Assembly (NCBI GenBank): GCA_963820415.1
Contig: CAWFZT010000008.1
Coordinates: 1 to 64,000 of the forward strand
Length of the DNA: 64,000 bases
From: CAWFZT01 sp963820415
GTDB lineage: Bacteria; Chloroflexota; Anaerolineae; Anaerolineales; Anaerolineaceae
Reading direction: 5' to 3'
The notes under the pieces were generated by a model. That model was not told where the DNA came from. It saw only the letters and a program-made list of their open reading frames with translations, and did no database searches. Positions 9,960-19,384 of the stretch are shown one piece after another. The position numbers were made by a program, and so were the translations under genes. How positions within the stretch are numbered: the first letter of the stretch is position 1; each line of letters begins with the position of its first letter.

Positions 9960-11228
9960 ATGCGACAGGGAAATGCCATGCCTCCGGTTATGAACCGTTC
10001 TCAGTTTATCATTGCAATTCGAGAAGCATTACTTAATCTTTATAATCCATACGACCTGAAACACAATCCTCTCCATCCAATCCTAACGGATCAAAAAGAA
10101 GATGCGCGAAGCGACCTGAAACTAATCTTGATCAACTCCATTAATGCGCTCATTCCAGATGAACAAACGCCTTATGAGACCAGGGCCTGGAAATTCTATG
10201 AGGTGCTAAATTACTGTTTTATCGATCAGATTAGCCAAAAAGAAGCTGCGAGAAACTTGCTCATCAGTCTGCGAACTTTGCAGCGCCTTTTACCGGAGGC
10301 TATTGATATCCTGGCAGAACAGATTGCGTCTAAATATCATGTGACCCTCTTGGAAAATGAAGTTGAACCCCCTCAAAAGACAGACAAACCAGCCAACCTG
10401 CGTGAGTTGGACGAAACCTGGGCCAAGGAAACTGATTCCTTGAAAGCGAAATATTCGGGCAACTTCATTGATATCCACAAGATGCTGAAAGAAATTTCGC
10501 AAATTCTTCAACCCATTAGCGGCGTTGACCAGAGCAAAGTCCTGATTGAATTCCCAGAAGAAACCTGGCTGGTGATGGGGCAGGTGACATTTCTTCGGCA
10601 GGCAGTTCTTACCGCAATTTCATCCTTTGACCGGCATAAACCAGCTCAAATTATCATCTCATCAGAGCGAAGAGGATCGCTAGGAATCATCCAGATCAAA
10701 GGGCGGAACTGGAAAGTAGAGTCTCCCAACAACGACTATCTCCCTGGGGCAGATATCCCGGCGGCCTTGACCAACCTGATGCAAATATTACAAGGCAGTG
10801 TCGAGATCCGCCGTACCTTATCTAATGAGTTATCTATCTTTCTGTCGTTTCCAGCTCAAAAACGATACAAAATCATGGTCGTCGACGACAATGCGGACGC
10901 CATTCGCCTGGTCGAAAAATATTTATCAGGCAATATTTATACAGTCACCGGAGTTCAGGACCCAGAGCGAGTTATCCCAGATTTGGAAAAAGAAATACCT
11001 TCCTTAATTCTGATGGATGTCATGCTGCCAAATATTGATGGATGGATGCTGCTAAGCCAGATCCGCCTCAACCCTGGCCTCTCGAAAATCCCCATCATCA
11101 TAAGTACTATTTTACCTCAGGAGGATCTGTCAATTTCTCTCGGAGCCGATGGGTTTCTAAGGAAACCATATTCCCAAAAAGAACTGTTGCAGATCCTTGA
11201 TACGCAGATCCTCAAGAGCCCAATGTAG
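9960..11228 (+). CDS. Signalling protein: HTH-like region, degenerate GHKL-like region, C-terminal receiver
   Basis: A 422-residue cytoplasmic protein. Residues about 85-120 (ISQKEAARNLLISLRTLQRL) look like a sigma-4/HTH-type helix pair. The middle (about 185-295) resembles a histidine-kinase ATPase fold (N-box-like LRQAVLTAISSFDRH) but lacks the DxGxG and GxGxG motifs. The C-terminal 120 residues are a receiver with acidic pair VVDDN, phosphoacceptor D353 in LILMDVMLP, and KPYS lysine. Starts at 9960, 9978 and 9990 are possible; AGGG precedes 9978. It is convergent with, and overlaps by 17 bp, a tandem-receiver gene whose partner is a histidine kinase, so the three probably form one pathway. 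The output is unclear. Confidence 0.75.
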   Translation: MRQGNAMPPVMNRSQFIIAIREALLNLYNPYDLKHNPLHPILTDQKEDARSDLKLILINSINALIPDEQTPYETRAWKFYEVLNYCFIDQISQKEAARNLLISLRTLQRLLPEAIDILAEQIASKYHVTLLENEVEPPQKTDKPANLRELDETWAKETDSLKAKYSGNFIDIHKMLKEISQILQPISGVDQSKVLIEFPEETWLVMGQVTFLRQAVLTAISSFDRHKPAQIIISSERRGSLGIIQIKGRNWKVESPNNDYLPGADIPAALTNLMQILQGSVEIRRTLSNELSIFLSFPAQKRYKIMVVDDNADAIRLVEKYLSGNIYTVTGVQDPERVIPDLEKEIPSLILMDVMLPNIDGWMLLSQIRLNPGLSKIPIIISTILPQEDLSISLGADGFLRKPYSQKELLQILDTQILKSPM

Positions 11229-11997
11229 CCGAGAGATCGGAAAGGCAATGGATAAACTGCTGAATGGTCAGCCCACCATGGATCACGACCCCCAGGCCAT
11301 CGCTTACCACCGGGCCTTCCTGAATGATATGAGCGGAAATTAAGATCACGGGTATATCTTTATATTCCTGCAATTCCTTTTTGGCCTCAAGAAATTGGTA
11401 ACCATCCATTTTTGGCATCACTAAATCCAAAAGAATCGCGTCGACGACCTGGCGTTTCATGACCTGCAAGGCGTGGACCCCGTTGCTGGCCGTCAAAACC
11501 GCCATCTCCCGATTCTTTTGATTGAGCATGCGCTTGATCATCCTGCGCGTGTCAGGGTCGTCATCTACAACCAATACGGTCTTGATATCTGGGCCCAACT
11601 TTGCGATCGAACTGACCAGGGCTTTCTGGCTGATGGGCTTCACCAGGATATCAAAAATATCCCACTGGGCCCTGGTTCTCCGGCTGGTAGGAATAGAGCA
11701 TAAAATAACCGGTGTATTTGAAGGAAAAGGCTCCATGGAACGCAGTTGCTCCATATCGTTTGAAATCTGGTCCGTATTAATTAACAGGAGCCGGGAAGGT
11801 GTCTGGTTGACTTCCTTAATCCCTTGGGTCAAGTCGTCGGTGGGTATATACTCCACCTGGCCCATATATCGCCGCAACAGGCGAGTAAGGTCGCCGTCCG
11901 GATCTACGATTACAATGCGGGGTTCGATCTTTTCTTCAGCACCCAGGGGATGAGAGGGAGGCTGGTATTCAGACTGGTGCGGGTTGAACCATCGCAT
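11212..11997 (-). CDS. Tandem receiver-domain response regulator
   Basis: A 261-residue protein with two receiver-like domains and no output domain. The first (about 25-125) keeps IVIVDPDGD and KPIS but has a weak phosphoacceptor region (LLINTDQ), so it may be a pseudo-receiver. The second (about 138-258) is complete: LVVDDDPDT, phosphoacceptor D191 in ILLDLVMPKMDG and a Ser in LISAH; the usual KP lysine is not evident near its end. Its start overlaps the end of the upstream histidine kinase gene by 29 bp, which indicates translational coupling and a cognate pair. It may relay phosphate to the receiver protein encoded convergently. Confidence 0.85.
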   Translation of the reverse strand: MRWFNPHQSEYQPPSHPLGAEEKIEPRIVIVDPDGDLTRLLRRYMGQVEYIPTDDLTQGIKEVNQTPSRLLLINTDQISNDMEQLRSMEPFPSNTPVILCSIPTSRRTRAQWDIFDILVKPISQKALVSSIAKLGPDIKTVLVVDDDPDTRRMIKRMLNQKNREMAVLTASNGVHALQVMKRQVVDAILLDLVMPKMDGYQFLEAKKELQEYKDIPVILISAHIIQEGPVVSDGLGVVIHGGLTIQQFIHCLSDLSATLGS

Positions 11998-13383
11998 GGC
12001 CGATTTTGGGTTGATAGGCAGGCTCTTCGATGGGGAGTTGGAATATAAAAGTGGTTCCCTCTCCCTCTTCGCTCTCTACCCACATACGGCCGTTATGGAG
12101 CTCAACAATATTCTTACTGATACTTAATCCCAACCCGGTCCCTCCATATTTGCGCCGGATACTGCCGTCAACCTGGTAAAACGGGTCAAACAAACGTTCC
12201 TGTTTCTGCTTTGGAATGCCAATGCCGGTGTCGATAACCTGGACCTCCACTGACTGTTCTTTTTTACTGGCCCTTATAGTCACGCCGCCCTGCTCCGTAT
12301 ACCGCCCCGCATTGCTCAACAGGTTCAATAAAACTTCCACGATGCGCGTGCGGTCGCAACAAATTTTAGGCAAGGCAGACTGGATGTCAGTACGTAAATA
12401 TAAATTTCTTGACTCATACAAGAGCTGGACCGAAGAGACAGCTTCACCAATCAATTCCGGAAGATCAGTTTCTTCTTTGACGATGGCCATCTGCCCGGCA
12501 TTAATTTGGCTGAGATCGAGAATGTCATTAATTAACCGGGAAAGATGCTGGCTGTTGCGCAAAATGACTTCAAGATCCTCAACAATCGATTTTGGCAGAC
12601 GTTTTAACCTTTCTCCATTGGATTCAATAAGGATCGTGCAAAAACCAATAATCATGTTCAAAGGTGTACGCAGTTCATGACTGACCTTCGCCACAAATTC
12701 TTCTTTGATTTTGCGTTCATCTTCTGCGATTTGGCGTAAATGATTTGCCAGTTGATTCAAACGCGCTAATTGAATATTGGCATCGGTCCTTTCTTTAACC
12801 AGCTCGTTGAGCATACCTTGTTTTTCCCTGGCCTCATCGAGTAAAACCACATTTTCGCTGTATTTCTTATTCAATTCCTCCAACGTCTCGAATATTATCC
12901 TGAGAACGAGAATCGAAACGCCCAGGATTAACCAAATCCAGTAATTGAGTAAGCAACCTGATCCGGGGATAATGGAATCACTTTTGAAAACATCAATATT
13001 AAGGATGTCTCGATTACAGCCATAATTATGCCGGCGATAAAATTAAACAGGATCGGCGTAATCAACACGATAAAAGGGATCAAGAACAATATCCCCGTTT
13101 GGTGATATGCGTAGACCAGCATGGGTGGCAAGAGCAGAAGCCCTGCCAAAGGTACCCAACGGTAGATTAGATAGCCTTTAGGAATCAAGATCAGGGTAAG
13201 GATCACCAGGAACAATAACGTCAAGGTCACGATTGGCATAACATAGATATTGTCGTTGACCGGGATGGCATCCGAAAGAAATATCGCCAGACCTATGAAA
13301 AGAAAGAGCAGGGCTAAAATTACCTGATGCCCAATATCCGACTTCATTTCTTCACCAAGGTTCATATTTAGGGTTTTAAACAT
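11969..13383 (-). pseudogene. Membrane sensor histidine kinase, frameshifted
   Basis: One gene is split in two frames. The first part (start 13383, upstream AGAGGA) encodes about five hydrophobic helices; the second encodes a coiled-coil linker, HisKA with phospho-acceptor in VSHELRTPLN, and an ATPase domain with DTGIGIP and GTGLGLSISK. Between them, in the second frame and lacking a start codon, lies a further hydrophobic segment (YWIWLILGVSILVLRIIF) that would continue the membrane domain. A one-base loss near 12948-12951 joins the parts into a kinase of about 470 residues. Without the repair, the kinase could start only at a TTG at 12883 and be soluble. It overlaps the tandem-receiver gene. 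Confidence 0.78.
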
Positions 13384-13530
13384 AATGAATTCCTCTTGAA
13401 GGGGAACTTATCCATTTTTTTATGATTATACTTCCTGGCAAATTAACGAAAAATGCAAACCCATCACGTCCTGGGACAACGATATAAGAGCTTTCACCTA
13501 TAAAGTCGCCCGCCAGGATGACCTATAGAA

Positions 13531-14324
13531 TTAGAGGCGTTTACTTTGGGTCCTCAATGAAGGAGTGATAACCTCCACCCCTTCGGATTCAAACGCAGCC
13601 ACAATTTCAGGTGAAACGTTGTCATCAGTCACCCACTTGTTGATTTCGCCAATGTGGGCAATCTGCACCAGGGCAGTAATATTCATTTTTGTACTGTCGG
13701 CTACCAGGATAACTTCATCTGCGGCGCGCATCATAGCCTGTTTGATATCAACCTCCGCCATATCGGGGTCAGTCAAACCTCGCTTCAGGGATATACCAGC
13801 CGCACTGAGAAAAAACTTGTCTGCCGTCAAATAAGCCAGGGATTGCTTGACCATACTGCCGACCGTGCAGACTTCGATGTGTTTGAGAATCCCACCTAAA
13901 AGGATCGTGGTGATTTTAGGGCACTGAGCCATTTCTTCTGCAATGGGGATGTTGTTAGTTATGATGGTAAGGTTATTTCTGCCGGCCAAATTGCGCGCCA
14001 CTTCGCGCGTCGTTGTTCCAGCGTCGAGGATAATGGTTTCGCCTTCTTTCACCAACCTGGCAGCGATATAGGCGATGGCCTTTTTTTGGAAATCCGCCTC
14101 ACTGGTTCGCTCATGAAATGGAGTGCCCGGTTCTTCTAAAGCGAAGGCTACCGCGCCCCATGGACGCGTCTTAGCAGGTTTTTCTTTTCCAGAAAGTCCA
14201 GGTCACGGCGAATGGTCATGTCTGAGACTTTTAATTCTGCGCTCAGCTCGATAATAGAAACTGCTCCAGTTTCCCCCTGGCGGAGCAAATCCATGATTTG
14301 TTTGCGTCGGGTTTCAGCCAGCAT
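13531..14324 (-). pseudogene. DeoR-family transcriptional repressor, frameshifted
   Basis: A sugar-responsive repressor of about 264 residues. The N-terminal winged helix (start 14324, upstream AAGGAGCG) has SIIELSAELKVSDMTIRRDL and ends RRVHG; the C-terminal sensor has DAGTTTREVA, NNIPIAEE and DKFFLSAAGI, the phosphosugar-binding fold. The frames change at a run of four G (14156-14159 on the plus strand); one more G would give RRVHGGAVAF, the family consensus. It is divergent from the fucose-isomerase-like gene, and the intervening region has an inverted pair of operator-like sites, so it probably represses itself and the sugar genes. A homopolymer error is the simplest explanation for the break. 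Confidence 0.85.
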
Positions 14325-14364
14325 ATCGCTCCTTAGTCTCGACCCTCCACAAAACAACATTTGT

Positions 14365-14415
14365 GGCTGATTGGGATTTACCGTGGAAGGTCACCACAGC
14401 AATTCCCTGAGAACC
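14365..14415 (+). repeat. 51-bp direct repeat, copy 1
   Basis: This copy matches 14566-14616 over 51 bp with about five differences; both contain GGGATTTACCGTG and CCACAGCAATTCCC. The repeat ends form an imperfect inverted pair (GGGATT/AATTCCC). The two copies bracket the promoter region between the DeoR and isomerase genes. It may be an operator module or a small dispersed element. Confidence 0.7.
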
Positions 14416-14441
14416 TTATTTGTTTCGTTTGAAAATGTAAG

Positions 14442-14511
14442 ATTGTGTGATATACTTCTGTTTATACCTGTTTAATTGGGTTTTGTCAATATTATAATCA
14501 CACAATATAAC
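14442..14511 (+). promoter_or_regulatory. Promoter with inverted operator pair for the isomerase gene
   Basis: ATTGTGTGAT at 14442-14451 is the exact reverse complement of ATCACACAAT at 14497-14506, centred 55 bp apart. The second site lies inside the spacer of TTGTCA (14483-14488), 17 bp, TATAAC (14506-14511), which reads towards the isomerase gene. This geometry suggests repression, possibly with looping, by the divergently encoded DeoR protein. The assignment to DeoR is by position only. Confidence 0.6.
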
Positions 14512-14565
14512 ATAATCTAACAAATTCTTATTCATGATTTGGTATTAATGCATGGAAAAAACTAG

Positions 14566-14616
14566 GGCTCATTGGGATTTACCGTGAAAGGTCCCCACAG
14601 CAATTCCCAGAGAACC
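14566..14616 (+). repeat. 51-bp direct repeat, copy 2
   Basis: Second copy of the element at 14365-14415, 201 bp downstream in the same orientation and ending 42 bp before the isomerase start. It would be transcribed as part of the 5' leader if the promoter at 14483-14511 is used. Confidence 0.7.
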
Positions 14617-14657
14617 AAAACTAGACAATCCCTGGATGTGAAAAATAGGAGAATGAA

Positions 14658-16013
14658 ATGGAACCATTGAAGGCAGGTTACGTACCTTTGGGAACCGAAT
14701 TTTATGCTCCCGCTCGCTTAGAAGCTATTACCGCCGATGCAGAAAAACAACTCGCTTCAGCCGGAATTGAACTTATTCGCACTGATCCGTTAATTTCTCT
14801 CGGGCAGGAAGAAAGAGCGATTCGGGAGCTGCGGGCCGCACCCTGGGATTTCTTAATCGTCAACGTGATCAATTGGATCGATCCTCGCGCCGCGTCACGC
14901 CTGCTGTATGAGTTCCGTAATGAGCCCATCGTCCTTTACAGCAAAGGCGGCACCACCCAAGGGGATACCTTGATATCCCCAGCCGCCGGTGCTGGGTCGA
15001 CCGCCTTACGCTTCCCGATGGAACGCTGGGGAATTAAATATAAATACCTGTTCAATGGCCCCGACCAACCCTTGGATGTGGCTGGTATTCTTAGATTTGG
15101 TAGGGCGGCCCAGGTAATGAAAAAACTTCGCTCGGCGCGGGTTGGTATTTTGGGCTTTAATGATATGGGGTTGTATACCACCGGTTTTAATGTAACCAGC
15201 CTGCGCGGGAAAACCGGTGTTGAGCTGGAAAGCTTCGATATGCTCCAGTTGGAACGCAAGATGGACGGACTGGATGAGAAGCAGGTGGATGCTGAAGTAG
15301 GGCGCGTGACTGCCAACTGGGAATACCCGCTTGGAAAACCAAAAGACACTGCCATCCGGCGTGCCATAAAAATGTACATGGCTACCATAGAAATATGTAA
15401 AGAAAAAAGATTCAACGCAGTCTCCTATAAAGTGGTCGAAGGCGTCCCGGCATTTATGAACACGGTACACAGCCTTCCTGCGGCGCTGGTAGCCAGCGCA
15501 GGCTATCCCTATGTGGATGAGGACGATGCTGGTAACCTGGTGGCGGAATTGATGTTAAAGTGGCTTTCCGGAGAGACGGCCACTTTCCTGGAGCATTACG
15601 AGCATGCTCCTGAATGGATTTTATTAGCGGTGGATGGATTTATTCCCATGCAGCTTACGGTAGGCAATCCGCAGGTAAAACCTATTTCGACGGTATTGCT
15701 GGATGGCGTGGTATTCTGCTCGAAAATGCGCACTGGCCGGATGACCCTGGCATGTTTATCGGAGGACAACGAAGGTTATCGCATGCATATCGTCACCGGC
15801 GAAGGGCGCACACCACCCCAATGGGTGGAAATGGGTGTACCCCTGCCCTCCTGGCCAAGCGTCAAGTTCTATCCGGATGCAAGCGTTCGTAATATCCTCG
15901 ATCACGTCCAATCTCAGCACTTTGCGGCAATTTTCGGCGATTACGCTGAAGAACTGGTTGAACTATGCCATCTATTGGATATTAAGGTGGTTCTGGATAC
16001 CAAGAAGCAATAA
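14658..16013 (+). CDS. L-fucose/L-arabinose isomerase-family protein
   Basis: A 451-residue cytoplasmic protein of the fucose/arabinose isomerase-like family, with an N-terminal Rossmann-like half, KGGTTQGDTLISP in the middle and a C-terminal half with LSEDNEGYRMHIVTGEGRTP. Such enzymes interconvert aldoses and ketoses using a divalent metal; many relatives in sugar gene clusters have no assigned substrate. The start ATG follows AGGAGAATGA. The neighbouring genes encode class II aldolases and a FGGY kinase, giving an isomerase-kinase-aldolase logic as in fucose or rhamnose breakdown. It is followed 10 bp later by a class III aminotransferase gene, probably in the same transcript. Confidence 0.8.
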   Translation: MEPLKAGYVPLGTEFYAPARLEAITADAEKQLASAGIELIRTDPLISLGQEERAIRELRAAPWDFLIVNVINWIDPRAASRLLYEFRNEPIVLYSKGGTTQGDTLISPAAGAGSTALRFPMERWGIKYKYLFNGPDQPLDVAGILRFGRAAQVMKKLRSARVGILGFNDMGLYTTGFNVTSLRGKTGVELESFDMLQLERKMDGLDEKQVDAEVGRVTANWEYPLGKPKDTAIRRAIKMYMATIEICKEKRFNAVSYKVVEGVPAFMNTVHSLPAALVASAGYPYVDEDDAGNLVAELMLKWLSGETATFLEHYEHAPEWILLAVDGFIPMQLTVGNPQVKPISTVLLDGVVFCSKMRTGRMTLACLSEDNEGYRMHIVTGEGRTPPQWVEMGVPLPSWPSVKFYPDASVRNILDHVQSQHFAAIFGDYAEELVELCHLLDIKVVLDTKKQ

Positions 16014-16023
16014 AGGAGGCGGA

Positions 16024-17614
16024 GTGGAACAGACGCACTTTTCGAATTCCATCCAGACCGGTAAAGTTGAGATACAAAGCCCTTCCCTTTCCCTGATCGA
16101 TTTGGTCGGAAAATCTTACATTAACGCCGTTTGCAGCGGGCGCGCCTTCCTGGAGGGACTTGATCCGGCCGCCTTATGGACCCTGGCCGAAGAACAGGTC
16201 GATTTCATCCCGGTCGAGTTTCGCCAACGCCTGGATGAGTTGGTAGACTATATCGGGGAGCAGGTCAGCAAACCGTTGGATGATTCAGCGCGTGGAGCCG
16301 GCACCAACTCTTTTACAAGGGCTTCTCACCCTGGGATGGCGCCTCTTTCAGGTCTTGGTTTTATCAGAATCAACGAAGATGGCAAGGCTTACCTGGTTTC
16401 AAAAAGCGAGCATTACCACGCTTCTTTAGGACACAGCTTTCCAGGCTATCGATTGCTCGAGAACGCCCGCCAGTTAGGGATTCCCAACGCCACCCATAAC
16501 AACACCCGTGGACATATCACCCGCCTGCTCGAACAAGAATTGATCCGGACTGCCAACGGGATTGGGCGCAACAATCTGAAAGGCCTGAAATCGGTGATCA
16601 ACTCGACCGAGCCGCATGTGTTGAACCGGGTAATCAACCTGGAAACCGGCAGTTTGGCGGTCGAAGCGGGTCTCAAGATGATGTTGGCGCGTTTCTATCG
16701 CCTGGAAGATACCTCCGAAAGGCCTAAATATGACGGCCGCGTGCCGGTCGTCCTGGTCATGGCGGATCGGGCGGGGGGCAAGAAAGCTAACTATCACGGT
16801 ACAACTTTATTCACTCAATTTATGCGCGGGATGTGGCCCGAACTCGCAAACCAACTTGAGGAAAATAAAATATTTGTGACCAAAGCCGTTGCGATCAACG
16901 ACATCGCTCACTTTGAGCAGTTGGCCCAGGAATACGACTGTGAACCCTATAAAATTGCCGGTTTCTTCCATGAGATCATTCTCATGAATTATGGCGGTAT
17001 CCGCCTTGAAGAGGACTTTCTGAAAAGGGCGTATACCATTTGCCATGAACACGACATTCCCATTATGGTTGATGAGATCCAATCCTGTAGCTGGTCTCCA
17101 GAATTTTACCTATTCCGTGAATATGGCCTTCAACCAGACTTTGTGACAATTGGCAAGGGATTCCCAGGTGGGGAGTATCCTGCCTCCCGCATCCTGACGA
17201 CCGCCGAGATGGACAATTTGGACCAGTTCGGCGCCCTGGTGACGAATGGGCAAGAAGAATTGGCTTCGCTGGCCTACCTGGTCACCATGGAATTTATCCA
17301 GGCCAACCATGATTATATTTCTAGGATTGGCGAATATTACGAAGGGGAGCTGCGCGCTTTACTGTAAGCGATACCCACACATCCTTTCTGAGATAGAAGG
17401 ACAAAGGCATCTCTCCTCAATTTTCTTTTTCAAAGCCGAACAAGCCCTGGAGTTCATTCATTACCTTAACACGAAATGCATCGACATCAGCGCCCAAACA
17501 TATAAAGCTGATTGCCCACCGGCTGCCTTAACAAAAATTCCGCTGATATCAAGCCCCAAAATGGTGGATTTCTTGATCAGGAAAATGGATGAGGCGCTTC
17601 AAAGCATAAAATAA
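16024..17614 (+). pseudogene. Class III PLP-dependent aminotransferase, frameshift near 3' end
   Basis: A protein of about 530 residues in the acetylornithine/GABA aminotransferase fold. Motifs: MVDEIQSC with the PLP-binding Asp and TIGKGFPGGEYPASR with the Schiff-base lysine. The start is GTG at 16024, preceded by AAAGGAGGC. The main frame stops at 17367 (GELRALL), but the next frame continues from about 17360 as YCKRYPHILSEIEG and runs to 17614 with a family-like C-terminal domain, so one base was gained or lost near 17360. A long N-terminal extension (about 130 residues) is larger than in acetylornithine aminotransferase. The role in the neighbouring sugar pathway is unknown; amination of a keto-sugar or amino-acid by-product is possible. 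Confidence 0.78.
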
Positions 17615-17757
17615 ACCCCTTTCGTAGGGTATCGAATCAAACCCCGGCTACTTAACAATACCTCAGATCAGCGACGATGGGCCGCTCCAAGATAGTCATA
17701 AACCAGCGACCAATGCGTCTCAGCCATAGGTTTTTTAGGAACGGGTGACTCTTCCGG

Positions 17758-18690
17758 CTATTCTGATTGCCTGGCGGCCTGGATAATACCTTCTATGAGC
17801 TCGGGGGGGAGCGAGTTTACGTCGCCAAGTAATTCGGCAAAGGTGAGGGTCTTCGAAATGTGCTCTAACCTTTCCACGTGGATCAAGGCCGTGTCAAGAT
17901 CCTTGCCGACTGCCAGGCAGCCGTGGTTGCGGATCAGGATTACATCATGGGCGCCGATCAGCCCGCGGATGGCTTCAGCGTTTTGTTCCGAAGAAGGCAT
18001 CGAATAAACGGTAACCGGGACGCTCCCAAAAGCCGCGGCAGCCTCCGGGATCACATCCATTCGGATTTTGCCCTTTGATATGACCAGGGCATTGGCAAAG
18101 ATCAGATGGGTATGAATGACGGCGCGCACGTCCGGTCGTAGGCGATATACTTCCAGATGCATCGGTTGTTCGGAAGAAGGTTTCATGGACGGATCGGCAG
18201 CCATTTTTATCACGCTACCATTAATATCGATAACCAGGAGATCTTCCGGGTTGATCCGCCCCTTGCACACCCCGGCTGGGGTTATTAAAATATGCCCGTC
18301 GAGCATGCGAACCGATATGTTGCCATCATTTGAGATCATCAGCCCGGTTTGGTAAGCAATCTTGCCTGTTTCTATGATGGCTGCGCGCAAATCAGCCTCA
18401 CTTGCTGCGGTGGAGAAGCGCAGAAGATTGCTATGATCCTGGGAAGCGGGTGAGTTTACGAGGTGTGCAAGATACTGTTCCGGCTTGAAGTAAGTTTTTG
18501 GGGATAAATAGGGGCGAACCGGGGCAGAGGGAGGATTTTCAGCGCCGGTGGAAATCAGCCTAATCCCAAGACTTCCAGCTTTTTCATAAGCCAGGTCGGT
18601 GAGGACGATATCTTCACCAAGGGTCAGCGTCATGATCCCGTGTCTCATCAAATCTTCGATATCGTGATCGGTATAGATAATTTTAGACAT
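17758..18690 (-). CDS. Class II aldolase/adducin-family protein (FucA-like) with N-terminal extension
   Basis: About 310 residues. The C-terminal aldolase domain (from about 85) has SNDGNISVR, SSEQPMHLEVY and IHTHLIFANAL, and RNHGCLAVG, giving the zinc histidines of L-fuculose-phosphate aldolase-type enzymes. The first 70 residues form a separate small domain (TDHDIEDLMRHG...LTDLAYEKAGSLGIRL) like N-terminal modules seen in some catabolic and microcompartment-related proteins. Start ATG 18690 is preferred over TTG 18723, though neither has a good ribosome site. The stop is TAG; the same frame then continues for 29 protein-like codons to TGA at 17668-17670, which may be a lost C-terminal tail. 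It is convergent with the aminotransferase gene. Confidence 0.82.
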   Translation of the reverse strand: MSKIIYTDHDIEDLMRHGIMTLTLGEDIVLTDLAYEKAGSLGIRLISTGAENPPSAPVRPYLSPKTYFKPEQYLAHLVNSPASQDHSNLLRFSTAASEADLRAAIIETGKIAYQTGLMISNDGNISVRMLDGHILITPAGVCKGRINPEDLLVIDINGSVIKMAADPSMKPSSEQPMHLEVYRLRPDVRAVIHTHLIFANALVISKGKIRMDVIPEAAAAFGSVPVTVYSMPSSEQNAEAIRGLIGAHDVILIRNHGCLAVGKDLDTALIHVERLEHISKTLTFAELLGDVNSLPPELIEGIIQAARQSE

Positions 18691-18723
18691 AATCAGGTCC
18701 AGATGAAAGGATAGGGAAGTCAA

Positions 18724-18991
18724 TATAACTCAATCTCTTACATTCTCAGGTATTATCTTACCCGATCATTCCGCATAAAACAACTCAAATGGAGCATGTA
18801 TGCAGGCAGAACCCATTCGCTGCCCGATTTCCGCACTTCACTTTCCCTTTCAAACCCGCAAATAACATAATACCTTTCAGGCTTCAGGCCGAGCATGTGT
18901 GACCTTCGCTCTTTCTCGGCTCCATAGAGGCGGAATACAAACAGCAGGAGGTCGTTAATTGTATCCAACCCACGCCACTGCCCAATTAAGT
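18724..18991. other. Intergenic, no gene seen
   Basis: Only short open frames without ribosome sites or recognisable motifs occur here. The stretch ends at the consensus-like promoter 18992-19020. Confidence 0.4.
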
Positions 18992-19020
18992 TTGACGTAA
19001 GTTCTTCCCTCCCTTATAAT
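18992..19020 (+). promoter_or_regulatory. Consensus sigma-70-type promoter
   Basis: TTGACG at 18992-18997 and TATAAT at 19015-19020 are separated by exactly 17 bp. The start point would be near 19027, giving a short leader to the TIR-domain remnant at 19062 and, beyond it, the aldolase and kinase genes. Confidence 0.7.
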
Positions 19021-19061
19021 CAAATCATAGGGGCATTCAACATTTTCTCTGTAAAGATAAC

Positions 19062-19274
19062 ATGCCCAGTATGAAATTTTCCAGACCATTCGATGCTTAC
19101 AAAGGCAATGATCCTTACATCTTAGTGCTTTATGCCCACGAAGATGCCAGGCTCGTTTATTCCGAACCAACCACCCTCAAAGAACTCGGTTTCCGCATCT
19201 GGTATGACGAGGGGATTGATCAGGGTAACAAATTTCCACATGAAATTGCATTGGCTCGCAAAGACCCAAAGTAA
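19062..19274 (+). pseudogene. TIR-domain protein, N-terminal fragment
   Basis: The 70-codon frame encodes the first part of a TIR domain: a first beta strand YILVLYAHED, then LKELGFRIWYDEGIDQGNKFPHEIA, the box-like region typical of bacterial TIR_2 proteins. The stop at 19272-19274 falls in the middle of the domain, well before the catalytic-glutamate helix region would be complete. No continuation was found in the other frames downstream. A strong promoter lies 42 bp upstream. Bacterial TIR proteins are often NAD-consuming parts of defence systems or effectors; this one should be inactive. It interrupts a sugar gene cluster, which suggests insertion followed by deletion. Confidence 0.65.
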
Positions 19275-19384
19275 ATTCGAACTGAATGCACCGGCGAAAT
19301 GAAAAAACTGAGCTCTTATTTCGATCCAGCTCAACCTGAATCTGAACCGTTTTTCAATCCATTTTTCAACAAAGAGGCTTTTCC

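Noticed and set aside
14365..14616. CRISPR array
   Set aside because: Only two copies of a 51-bp repeat with a 150-bp interval that contains a promoter; no spacers or cas genes.
18753..19170. Two short minus-strand frames between aldolase and TIR remnant
   Set aside because: No ribosome sites, no motifs, and they overlap each other and the promoter region.
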